From: Acidobacteria bacterium Ga0074141
GTDB lineage: Bacteria; Acidobacteriota; Blastocatellia; Pyrinomonadales; Pyrinomonadaceae
NCBI GenBank assembly: GCA_001464665.1
Contig: LNDP01000015.1
Coordinates: 527,968-591,967 of the forward strand
DNA length: 64,000 nucleotides
Direction: 5' to 3'
The translations under genes and the position numbers were made by a program. Position 1 is the stretch's first letter. Each line of letters starts with the position of its first letter. Positions 7,030 through 15,479 of this stretch are shown here, one piece after another. The notes beneath the pieces are model-generated. The model had not been told where the DNA came from. It did no database searches and saw nothing but the letters and a program-made list of their open reading frames with translations.

Positions 7030-9954
7030 CTAGTTTCTCCGTTCGAATCCGGTGATCTGGATCGATTGGAAGAAGGGTGTTCCCGGCGGAATTCGGTCCG
7101 CATTGAGGAACGTTGTATCAAAGACCCAGTTTCGATTTGGCGGGCCGTACACCTTATCGCAGCATTTGAACGCACCATTGTTGTTCGCGGCGTTGAACAG
7201 ATTGATCAGCGAACCGCTGTAGTTTAACCGGCCACCTCCCCAATCTTCGAGGAATCGCTTGAAGTTGTGGACACCTCCGCTCATCCTCGGGTCGCCGCCC
7301 CCCTGATTTGGCGTGCCGTTAAGGCTCGAAAGCGAGTCACCTGTCAAGAGTGCAAATCGGACGGTCGTCTCTGAGGCCGACCTGTTACCTTTTGAGAAAG
7401 GATATCTAAAGCTCCGGGCGTCAGACCAAGCATTAGACAAGATCATTACAGCGTCGGCCGCAATAGACGCAGGAATGTGTTCCGATGTGTTCTGCGGAAG
7501 GTAGTCGCTTGCCGGCGTGGGTGTTCCGTACGATGCGACCCCAGTAGCATTGTAGTTTCCTTGAACGTAAACCGCGTTCTCAGATGCCACGGTAAACCCG
7601 CGTGTGTTGTTCGGCGCGGTGCTGTCATAGAAGCCCGGCAGACGGGTCCCGTTGATCAGGCGAAGGCCGCGCCGATAATACTTGTGGTCAAATACGGCCG
7701 CGATGTCCGGAGACTCCGAGGCACTCGATCCCGTGTAACCGATCGCCTCGCCGGTCGTAAGGCCGGCACGGTCGAGTACACCGTTGAAATTGGCATCTTC
7801 GCCCGGCTGCAAAACGCCATCCGTATTACCATAGATGTCTTCCATGTCGTATTCGCCGTCGAAGTCAAAGTCGCCGCGGCGATCTGAAAAATAAAGCACC
7901 CAACCATTGGCACTCGGAATGTCGGTCGAGCGAAGAGGCCGTCCGGCTGCTACAGCAAACGGAGTCGTTGCGGGCAGTCCCGGAACGCCGACACCGCCAT
8001 CAAAATCACCGCGAAGGAACCTACGCAGGTTATTTACATCGACGTCAACGATGCTCATTACGCCCGCCCACGGCACCTTAGCCGGGCCATAATTCGCGGC
8101 TGCAGTCGGGCTGAAAACCGATGTTGTGTCGTTGAACAGCCCTTCACGTGTGTCAAACATCTTGATCGGGAACGGGACCATACATCCGTATGTTCCGGTG
8201 CCGTCCGAGACGTTCGCGGTCTTCATATGAGCGACCTGGTTCGCTTGTGCCGCCGCGTCGAAACCATGACCGTTGGCGGTGAATAAACCGCCATTGCGGA
8301 CCGTACGGGCCCCGGTCGCACAGGTGTTTGATGCGGGAGAATTCGAAACCCGGGCCGCTAGTACATAGTTGTTAGAGCCCGAAACATACATGTAGTTGTT
8401 CGGGGCCGAGAATGCATGGGCGGGATTGATCCCAACGCCGCCCATTACGAATCGCTGGAGCTTGATTATTGATCGCCCATCGGAGCCGTCACTTCCGGTC
8501 GTATAGCCATCGCGAAGTAAGCCGGTCGGAGCTTGTTCTGTGACGCCGAGCGCCAGGATGTCTGCCGTAATGTCGTTCGTAAAGTACGATTGTGTGGTCG
8601 CGTCGTAAACTACGGTGTCGATCTTGAGCCAAACCTCACGTCCGGGAATATGGACTCTCTCTCCATTGAGCCGGGTAACGTCGTATGTCGGGCCGGTCAT
8701 CGCTAGTGGTTGATAGCCGCGAGCCTGTCCGACTGCCGGATTTGAGCCATCTCCGGCCGCAGAGCCATCGAGTCGGACACCACACGGCGTAGTCACAGCA
8801 GCTCCGCTGCCCGTAGCGCATCCTGGAAGCTTTGCCTTGCTGTCGGCGAGGTGGACACGAAATCCTGTCTTGTTGGCATACCGCTCACTTGCCGTTACGA
8901 GATCATCTTTCGTTGAATTAGTTACTGCGACTATGTTCGGTGACGTATCCGTTCCGCTGCCGTCGTTCCAGAGATCGCCGACTGACTTGGTTCGCTTTAC
9001 GATCTCGCGAAGCGAGACCGGATTTCCATTGATATTCGCATTAAGTTTGATCGGCAATTCAAGCGTTTTCTGATAAGCCAGCAAATTGCCTTGATACCGA
9101 GCCTGCACCGTTTCCCAGTTTGCGTTTCGATACGTCGTTGGAAGCGGGCTGTTCGTTACAGGCGCACCGTTAGGAACGGTTTCAAGTACGGATCCCTCGC
9201 TCGAAAACAGACGGCGGAATACACCCGAAGCGTCTTTGATGTACACCTGATCACTCCAATTGGTCCACGGGAATCCGTTCTTCTGGACATCGGTAAAAAT
9301 ATGGTCGTGCGCAGTAACTTTTGAAGAGAAGTTGAGACGTGTATTAGCGGCCAGAAAGATACTGCCGTTCGAGTGGACACGGCCACCGAAATCAAACCGG
9401 GGGCCGGGGTGAAACTCAAGGTCGTCTTCGTAGAATATACCGAACTGAAAGATCGGGATACGATTGTTGAAGAAACGGCGGCTGAGGGTCACTTGTACGC
9501 CCGTCGCCTCGTGAATTGCTGGAGAATCAAGACGCCAACCGTCACGCAAAGCGGTCAGGCCTTGGAACTGTCCTTCGGTCATGACAACCGATTGAGTGGC
9601 ATCCGTGCGGATGATCCGCTGTCCGGAAAAATCATAGTCGTCGAATCCTGGCGGGACCTGAGATTCGACATTTGCCAGGTCGGCCGGGTCCGGATTGAGC
9701 TTGACCTCGAAGATCTTGTTGAAGTTTCGCGTCATCACCTCGAGGCTTGCGTGACTCGCGTCGAAAGCCTTTGTCTCCGCAGCGTCATTTCCTGCTGAGA
9801 TCGTTTCGCTGTTCGTTCGGGAGATCGCGAGAACGACAAAGCCCATCAGCAATACCATCACCAACAGGGCGATAACGATCGCTGACCCGTCTTCGCGACC
9901 GGCGAAGGTCCGCAACGCAGTAAATTTCTTTGACTTGAAAATTCTCATAATCAC
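7030..9954 (-). CDS. Very large PilX-like minor pilin / surface protein
   Basis: 974 residues. The N-terminus has a basic stretch, then GSAIVIALLVMVLLMGFVVLAISRT and a helical NSETISAGNDAAETKAFDASHASLEVMTRNF segment, as in PilX N-terminal domains. It lacks a clear GF-type prepilin cleavage site. The remaining 850 residues are Asn/Thr/Gly-rich, probably beta-rich and surface-exposed. Near residues 690-730 is an acidic Asp-rich loop (DFDFDGEYDMED, then DANFNGVLD) like the calcium loops of PilY1 or dockerins. Usual PilX is under 200 residues, so this may combine PilX and an adhesin-like passenger. It is the last gene of the pseudopilin operon. The second Met (MRIF) is an alternative start. Confidence 0.7.
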   Translation of the reverse strand: MIMRIFKSKKFTALRTFAGREDGSAIVIALLVMVLLMGFVVLAISRTNSETISAGNDAAETKAFDASHASLEVMTRNFNKIFEVKLNPDPADLANVESQVPPGFDDYDFSGQRIIRTDATQSVVMTEGQFQGLTALRDGWRLDSPAIHEATGVQVTLSRRFFNNRIPIFQFGIFYEDDLEFHPGPRFDFGGRVHSNGSIFLAANTRLNFSSKVTAHDHIFTDVQKNGFPWTNWSDQVYIKDASGVFRRLFSSEGSVLETVPNGAPVTNSPLPTTYRNANWETVQARYQGNLLAYQKTLELPIKLNANINGNPVSLREIVKRTKSVGDLWNDGSGTDTSPNIVAVTNSTKDDLVTASERYANKTGFRVHLADSKAKLPGCATGSGAAVTTPCGVRLDGSAAGDGSNPAVGQARGYQPLAMTGPTYDVTRLNGERVHIPGREVWLKIDTVVYDATTQSYFTNDITADILALGVTEQAPTGLLRDGYTTGSDGSDGRSIIKLQRFVMGGVGINPAHAFSAPNNYMYVSGSNNYVLAARVSNSPASNTCATGARTVRNGGLFTANGHGFDAAAQANQVAHMKTANVSDGTGTYGCMVPFPIKMFDTREGLFNDTTSVFSPTAAANYGPAKVPWAGVMSIVDVDVNNLRRFLRGDFDGGVGVPGLPATTPFAVAAGRPLRSTDIPSANGWVLYFSDRRGDFDFDGEYDMEDIYGNTDGVLQPGEDANFNGVLDRAGLTTGEAIGYTGSSASESPDIAAVFDHKYYRRGLRLINGTRLPGFYDSTAPNNTRGFTVASENAVYVQGNYNATGVASYGTPTPASDYLPQNTSEHIPASIAADAVMILSNAWSDARSFRYPFSKGNRSASETTVRFALLTGDSLSSLNGTPNQGGGDPRMSGGVHNFKRFLEDWGGGRLNYSGSLINLFNAANNNGAFKCCDKVYGPPNRNWVFDTTFLNADRIPPGTPFFQSIQITGFERRN

Positions 9955-9979
9955 CTCTGGTCACCATCAAGACCGGTTC

Positions 9980-11125
9980 TTAACCGGCGTCGTATTCCAT
10001 GTTTCGGGTTGCAAACGTCGCTGAAAGCGTGATCACTTCCGGTAGCCCTGTCCGTTCGTCGTTTTCTGAAGACTGAACGGAGATGCGTACCGTGATCTGG
10101 CGGATCATATTGAACCCTTCCGTAAAATCATCTGCGGTGCCGACGATCCCATCGGGTCCGGCGTTTGGTGTGGCCGTCACTGTTCCATCTCTCAGCACAT
10201 ACTCGATCTGCATGTCCTGAACGTTGTAAGCCAGCGGCTGTTCCTGGATCTGATCCGCTGCCGGCGCTCCTACATTATTGCCAAAAACTCGCCTTACAAG
10301 CGTACCGTCCGGGTTCACCCGATACTGCACGAGAAAAAAGCGTTTCATCGAAGCTACGTAAGTGGTGCAGTTCTCATCATTCTGATCGATGCACTGTCGC
10401 AACACACTGCCCGCGGCTCCGGCACCGTTCAATGGCTGGTTAAGACCGAGCGGATCGCCGGGAGCAGCATCTATCTGATTCGTTCCCTGGACGTTCGTTG
10501 CCATAATGGCCACCTGCGTCGTATCAGACTCGACAAGGTAGAGGTGGAAAGGGCGAGCTACGGCCGCACCAGTCGCAGCAAGTGTGCGGACTCGCGGTGT
10601 CGCAGGACTGCCTGAAGGATTTGTTACGTTCTGGAGCATCACCAGGCGTCCGACCTGCTCGTCAGCGGGGAGCGTCGTGTCCGGGTTGAAATCCATATCC
10701 CGAAATGCGAACGAGATCGAATCGGTCCTAACAGTGCTATCGGGATTAATATTGTTTGCGTAAATGTTGTTCCCAGCGACTATCGAGGTAAGAAGATCTC
10801 TTTCATCATCGACGTCTGGCGGAACCTCGAGAAGGGTCGAGACAAAGTTGTCAGGCGTGACAGCTCCCGCGCGGTGAAAACTGAGACCGGCATTGAGAGC
10901 GTCGCGCCCGATAAGGTGCACTGCCACACGGGCGTTCTTTTGAATATCCGCTCTTCGACTCGCTCGGTTTCGGTCGATCCTTCCGATCTCCATCAATCCG
11001 TAGATCGCTCCCGTTATGATCAAAAAGATGACCATCGCGACAAGAAGTTCAATAAGGCTGAAACCTTCTTGTCGCCTTATTGCCGCGAGATTTAGTTCGT
11101 TTACTGATCGATGAAGTTTTTTCAT
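9980..11125 (-). CDS. PilW-type minor pseudopilin
   Basis: 381 residues. A type IV prepilin signal, EGFSLIELLVAMVIFLI, gives cleavage after Gly21 with Glu at mature position 5. The following NRASRRADIQKNARVAVHLIGRDALNAG segment is typical of PilW. The rest is a soluble beta-rich domain. PilW-like pilins help start type IV pilus assembly at the inner membrane. The start codon overlaps the stop of the pilV-like gene by one base (TAATG), so the two are coupled. Confidence 0.85.
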   Translation of the reverse strand: MKKLHRSVNELNLAAIRRQEGFSLIELLVAMVIFLIITGAIYGLMEIGRIDRNRASRRADIQKNARVAVHLIGRDALNAGLSFHRAGAVTPDNFVSTLLEVPPDVDDERDLLTSIVAGNNIYANNINPDSTVRTDSISFAFRDMDFNPDTTLPADEQVGRLVMLQNVTNPSGSPATPRVRTLAATGAAVARPFHLYLVESDTTQVAIMATNVQGTNQIDAAPGDPLGLNQPLNGAGAAGSVLRQCIDQNDENCTTYVASMKRFFLVQYRVNPDGTLVRRVFGNNVGAPAADQIQEQPLAYNVQDMQIEYVLRDGTVTATPNAGPDGIVGTADDFTEGFNMIRQITVRISVQSSENDERTGLPEVITLSATFATRNMEYDAG

Positions 11126-11697
11126 TAGTCGGTGACCTCGTATCTCGTTAAGATGGTCGAAACGGTCTCTCGCCGGGTTGCCTGATTGACGAAGTAGTCA
11201 ACATGAACGTCGATCCGCCGACGCGTGATCGGGTACGTTGGCGACGGACGCTCAGGGTCCTCAACATCGGTGATGATTATCGTTCGAGCGTATCCGTTGA
11301 TCACAGGGCTCGAGTTCGTCGGCCGGCCGCTAACAACGCATGGGCCCGTTTCTGCACAGGCATCATCTACAGTCCCAGCAACGCCGTCCCAGCCAAGTTC
11401 TTCCCGGATGGGTAGCGAACCGGGAAGGAACACGCCTCCAGGAGGAAGAGCATCGCTGTTTCGAATCGAATCCCAACCCTCGAAAACTCCCGCTCGACGG
11501 ATCTCTTTTGCCGAGATTATCGATTCGATCGTCGATAAGGCGATCTGCTTGGCTACGACTCGTTTTTCCGATTCCATTGCACGAGCCAAATTGGCCGTAA
11601 GGGCCGAAAGCATCGCGAGAATTCCAACCATCAAGATGACGATAGCGATCATCACATCGATATATGAAAATCCTTGTTGAGTTTTCCGTTCTTTCAT
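11125..11697 (-). CDS. PilV-type minor pseudopilin with Asp at position +5
   Basis: 190 residues. The prepilin signal is QQGFSYIDVMIAIVILMVGILAMLSALT with predicted cleavage after Gly9, so mature residue 5 is Asp14, not the nearly invariant Glu. Downstream helix and length fit PilV (MESEKRVVAKQIALSTIESII). In type IV pilins Glu5 is thought to pair with the N-terminal amine of a neighbouring subunit, so the Asp may alter assembly or mark an initiating subunit. It sits between the FimT/GspH-like and PilW-like genes. Confidence 0.82.
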   Translation of the reverse strand: MKERKTQQGFSYIDVMIAIVILMVGILAMLSALTANLARAMESEKRVVAKQIALSTIESIISAKEIRRAGVFEGWDSIRNSDALPPGGVFLPGSLPIREELGWDGVAGTVDDACAETGPCVVSGRPTNSSPVINGYARTIIITDVEDPERPSPTYPITRRRIDVHVDYFVNQATRRETVSTILTRYEVTD

Positions 11698-11716
11698 TTT
11701 TCCTCCGCGCTCTGGC

Positions 11717-12424
11717 CTAGTTGCCGGTAAAGCCGCCGTATGTGCCGGAACGTCGTGAGTCTTTCCACTTGTTGGTCGTTGTCAGGCTGCGGTCATATTC
11801 CCAAAGCCTGACCGAACCTGACGAACCAATCACAGTGATCGAACGTGCGATGTCAGCATTGGCCTGTTCTGTCGCATTAGGCGACCAAATGTGGACGGTT
11901 CCACCGGTCACGACCGCTCCGTTACCCGTGGCGGTATTTCCACCGTTCGTCACAGTTCCGTTTGCCATAAACCTATATGTCGCGACCGAGTCACCAACGC
12001 TGGTCGGATAGTTGCTCGGAAGGAAAACCGCATCCGGAACCGGAAGCGGTTCGGGGGGATTAACGTCAATGTTCCCGGGCTTAACCCCAACAGAGACAAC
12101 CGAGTCTTCAAGTAGGTTCATCTCTCTGATCACTGCGTCGTCATCTACGGTCGCGGGAGTGTTTTCGTCGATCAAACGAACTGTCTTCCGAGTCCGATTG
12201 ATCTCAATTCGATGTGTCTCCCGTTGGGTTAGGGATTTCTGTCTCGCCTCTTGAAAAATGTCGGTTATCAACAGAGCCTGCTCGTCCGGTTTGTACAGGG
12301 TCTGATGTGCCGTAAGATAAAAGAGCGAGACGCTGGAGAGCACAAGAATGATGGCAAGAACCATCAGGAGTTCCATCATCGAGAATCCGCTTTCGCTCGA
12401 TATTTTTGAATGTTTATATTCCAT
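11717..12424 (-). CDS. FimT/GspH-type pseudopilin
   Basis: 235 residues and first gene of the minus-strand pilin operon. ESGFSMMELLMVLAIILVLSSVSLFYL is a prepilin signal with cleavage after Gly13 and Glu at +5. The next stretch, DEQALLITDIFQEARQKSLTQRETHRIEI, matches the GspH/FimT family in which a long helix leads into a beta domain. FimT proteins are minor pilins, some of which bind DNA for uptake; that activity cannot be shown here. No motor ATPase, major pilin or secretin gene is nearby, so the assembly machine must be encoded elsewhere. Confidence 0.85.
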   Translation of the reverse strand: MEYKHSKISSESGFSMMELLMVLAIILVLSSVSLFYLTAHQTLYKPDEQALLITDIFQEARQKSLTQRETHRIEINRTRKTVRLIDENTPATVDDDAVIREMNLLEDSVVSVGVKPGNIDVNPPEPLPVPDAVFLPSNYPTSVGDSVATYRFMANGTVTNGGNTATGNGAVVTGGTVHIWSPNATEQANADIARSITVIGSSGSVRLWEYDRSLTTTNKWKDSRRSGTYGGFTGN

Positions 12425-12497
12425 AAGGCTCCGGAACCGGAAAAGAGTGGCTTGTTTTCGTAAGTGAACGAGGTTAATGCCTAGTAGTAGGAAAGGC

Positions 12498-12516
12498 GGA
12501 ATGTGAGAAACATTCC
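12498..12516. repeat. Inverted repeat in the divergent pilin/fha intergenic region
   Basis: GGAATGT at 12498-12504 and ACATTCC at 12510-12516 form a perfect 7-bp dyad with a 5-base spacer, in the 208-base gap between the divergent pilin operon and the fha-pbp-rodA-pstP operon. It could be an operator for either direction. Nothing else definite is seen in the gap. Confidence 0.35.
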
Positions 12517-12632
12517 AACGTTATTTTACACAGCACAACATTGTTATGCAATCTCTTTTTTATGATTTCGTCCCGAACGCGACACTGTTATTACCTCCGA
12601 ACCCGGATGTAGCCTAGTTCGTAGATGTTTCA

Positions 12633-13535
12633 ATGCCTGAATTGGTCAAGAAAAAGGGGATAGAGTCAGTCATTCAAGGAATCCTTACACGTTCTGGTAG
12701 CGTGATTGATAAGCTGACCGGGCGAGGATGGCGGCCTTCGAGTTCGCTTGCGACGAGCGAGCTTGCTGATAAATTGCGGCTATTGTTCGATGAACATGCC
12801 ACGACGGGCACGGGCGGCCGAAGGGTTGTGCCCCATTTTATTGAGCTTAGAATGCAGTGGGACAAGTTCTCGACCGATGCCGAAGAGTCGATCAAGAAGC
12901 TGACAGATGAGCTAACTGTGGCGGCGATAGATCATATCAACGACCGGCATTACTACACTGCGGCACCGCTTTCGGTACAGGTCCGGCCGGACTATTTCAC
13001 ATCGGGCGTGCGTCTTGTCGTGAGCTTTGAGAAATTTGACCCCGAGGAAGGCGAACGGGCGGCGACCATCGTAGGTGAAGAGCAGGTAGTTGCGGTCAAC
13101 GGCAATACGGACGCGCTCGAGACGCCTTCGCAGACAGCGACACTTGTAATGACCATTTCGATCGACGGTTCGACCTCGACCAAACGCGCGGCCATCTCAT
13201 CCGGGAGCCGCCTTTCGATCGGACGCACCGGTGAGAACGATATCGCCCTTGGCCACACGAGCGTCTCAAAGTTTCATGCCGCACTTGTGTGCGACGCGGA
13301 GATGAACCTCTCGATAGCCGATACGGGCTCGACGAACGGAACTTTCGTTAACGGCACGCGTATTTCTTATGGCAAGGCAACAGCGGTAAAACCGGGCGAC
13401 GAGCTTGGATTTGGTTCAGTAAAAGCCACCATTTCGCTACTTGATAAGCCCGTTGAAAGTAAGCCTTTAGCCAGCGAAGCACCGGCCGTTACCGAGGCAT
13501 TCAGTTTAGAAACAGGCGTTGAGCAGAAAACCTAA
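12633..13535 (+). CDS. Second FhaA-like protein: DUF3662 domain plus FHA domain
   Basis: 300 residues. The N-terminal half (about 1-150) resembles DUF3662: VPHFIELRMQWDKF and VQVRPDYFTSGVRLVVSFEKFD. The C-terminal FHA domain (about 190-285) is canonical: LSIGRTGENDIAL, SVSKFHAAL and DTGSTNGTFVNG. It is the first gene of a plus-strand run with a PBP, a RodA/FtsW protein and a PP2C phosphatase, matching the gene set of the actinobacterial fhaA-pstP-rodA-pbpA locus. It probably reads threonine phosphorylation in control of wall synthesis. Confidence 0.85.
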   Translation: MPELVKKKGIESVIQGILTRSGSVIDKLTGRGWRPSSSLATSELADKLRLLFDEHATTGTGGRRVVPHFIELRMQWDKFSTDAEESIKKLTDELTVAAIDHINDRHYYTAAPLSVQVRPDYFTSGVRLVVSFEKFDPEEGERAATIVGEEQVVAVNGNTDALETPSQTATLVMTISIDGSTSTKRAAISSGSRLSIGRTGENDIALGHTSVSKFHAALVCDAEMNLSIADTGSTNGTFVNGTRISYGKATAVKPGDELGFGSVKATISLLDKPVESKPLASEAPAVTEAFSLETGVEQKT

Positions 13536-13556
13536 AGAACCGGAATTAGCCCTAAG

Positions 13557-15479
13557 ATGTTTTTACTATTCTTACTTCAATTCGACCTCGGTTCTCTCTC
13601 GTGGGAGTCGCTCTTCGGCTCGCAGGTCCTCGAGCGGACACCGGCCGGGCTGACCCTGATCTACATCATCGGCGTTGGCGTTCTCATCGGCTTTCTTGTT
13701 CTTACGTTCATCGATCATTTTCGCCGCCGCGAGTTGCCTTTTGAGATCGGCTTGCCGCGTGAGGTCGTCCGCAGGTTAACGACGACCCTGGCGAACCGAA
13801 GCATAATTATCTGGCAGGTGGTGTTCTTTTCTCTTGCATTCGGTGTTTTCGGGTTTCAGGCCTACTGGACCTATTTTGCGGGCGATGCGAACGAGCAATA
13901 CCAGGCACTAGCTTACAAAGACCTTCGCAATCGTCGAACTTCTGCCGCAAATCTCCGCGGGTGGATGTTCGACCGCACCGGCGAGCTCTCGAACGCACTC
14001 GCCTATTACAAGACCGGCCCGAATGGCGAGATCAGGCGGGCGTTCTCGCTCGAACGCGAGATGGCCCATCTGCTCGGCACCGAACGCGGCACTCCGGGTC
14101 TTGAACGTACCATCTATCAGCGGACGATCGACCCGATGCCGGAAACTTTCGAGGTTTTCACCAAGATCAAGTTCAAAGAGGACGAGAATAAAGATGTTCG
14201 GCTGACCATCGACCGAGAGCTGCAGGAGTTCATCGCCCGCCAGTTGGACGGCCGCAACGGAGCGATCGTCGTGCTCAACCCGCAGAATGGCGACATCCTC
14301 GCGATGTATTCCAACCCGTCGTACAGCCTCGCGGAGACGCAGGACCTTGAGACATATCTGAAGCTAGAAGGTGATAAGCGGAACAAACCGCTGCTCAACC
14401 GAGCAACCCGAGAGTTTTACGTGCCGGGCTCGACCTTTAAGCTGTTTACCGTGATCTCGGCCTTTCGTGCCGGCAAGCAGAATGCGGTTTTTCCGAGCTT
14501 TGCCGATGGCTTTCGGCCGACACGCGGATCGCTTCCGATCGTCGATTCGAGCCAGAAGCGTGACGGAATGAACGTCAGCGGTGCATGTGCCGGCGGCTGC
14601 CAGGAAAAGGACATAATCAACGCGTTCAAGGTCTCAAGCAATCAGTATTTCGCCCAGCTTGCGATCTCGCTCGGCCGCGAACGGATCGCCGAAACGGCCC
14701 GTGCGGTCGGCATCGAACCTGTAGATACGCCGCAACAAGCTCTGGTCGCTAAGTTTTTCCCGACCGTTTTCAATACAAGTAATGCCGCGATCGCCAACGC
14801 CATCGCTCCGATCCGTTCGACAATTGTTACCGGGAAAGACGCATCCGCCTTCGATATCGGCCTCGAAGGCATCGGTCAAGGCTACGCGGGCCAGATGACG
14901 CCGCTCCAAATGGCAATGATCGCGGCGGTCGCCGGAAACATGGAAGGCAAGCTGATGAAGCCGCGGATCGAGTATGACCGCGAGCCGGAAATGTACTCGC
15001 AGGTCGTCTCGCCGCAGCAGGCAGCGGCACTTCGTCAGATAATGGCGACCGTGACCGAAGAGCCGGGCGGAACAGGAACGGTCATTTCGTCAAAGCTCTC
15101 GGGCACCGGTATCAGGACCGGCGGAAAGACCGGCACGGCAGAAAAAGAAACGCCGCTTTACGACGAAAAGACCGGAAAACTACGCACAATAAATAAGCAG
15201 CGGCGGAACGCGGCCGGCGAGCTTGAGGAGTACGAAGTGCCGGTCACATATACACGCTCGGATAGCTGGTTCATAAGCATCGCACCGCTCGAACGGCCGA
15301 CGCTTGCGATCGCAGTTGTGGTTGAAGGTGGCGGATACGGCTCGCGGACCGCGGCTCCGATCGCGGCAAACGTGATATTGAAGGCTCGCGACCGCGGGCT
15401 ACTAGGCGACCAATACAAGCCAAAGGCCCCGCCAAAACCTCCGGCGAAGCCCACCACAACCCGAAGGAGGCAGCGATGA
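13557..15479 (+). CDS. Class B penicillin-binding protein (PbpA/FtsI-like transpeptidase)
   Basis: 640 residues. Catalytic motifs are complete: STFK at 292-295 (nucleophile Ser292), SSN at 360-362 and KTGT at 524-527. It crosslinks peptidoglycan in the periplasm. Two hydrophobic helices are seen, at about 33-53 and 83-106, where most class B PBPs have one; the second must place the catalytic domain outside. The stem between 106 and about 230 is short (RGWMFDRTGELSNALAYY). The stop overlaps the next start (ATGA), so it is coupled to its RodA/FtsW partner, as expected for a SEDS-bPBP synthase pair. Confidence 0.92.
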   Translation: MFLLFLLQFDLGSLSWESLFGSQVLERTPAGLTLIYIIGVGVLIGFLVLTFIDHFRRRELPFEIGLPREVVRRLTTTLANRSIIIWQVVFFSLAFGVFGFQAYWTYFAGDANEQYQALAYKDLRNRRTSAANLRGWMFDRTGELSNALAYYKTGPNGEIRRAFSLEREMAHLLGTERGTPGLERTIYQRTIDPMPETFEVFTKIKFKEDENKDVRLTIDRELQEFIARQLDGRNGAIVVLNPQNGDILAMYSNPSYSLAETQDLETYLKLEGDKRNKPLLNRATREFYVPGSTFKLFTVISAFRAGKQNAVFPSFADGFRPTRGSLPIVDSSQKRDGMNVSGACAGGCQEKDIINAFKVSSNQYFAQLAISLGRERIAETARAVGIEPVDTPQQALVAKFFPTVFNTSNAAIANAIAPIRSTIVTGKDASAFDIGLEGIGQGYAGQMTPLQMAMIAAVAGNMEGKLMKPRIEYDREPEMYSQVVSPQQAAALRQIMATVTEEPGGTGTVISSKLSGTGIRTGGKTGTAEKETPLYDEKTGKLRTINKQRRNAAGELEEYEVPVTYTRSDSWFISIAPLERPTLAIAVVVEGGGYGSRTAAPIAANVILKARDRGLLGDQYKPKAPPKPPAKPTTTRRRQR

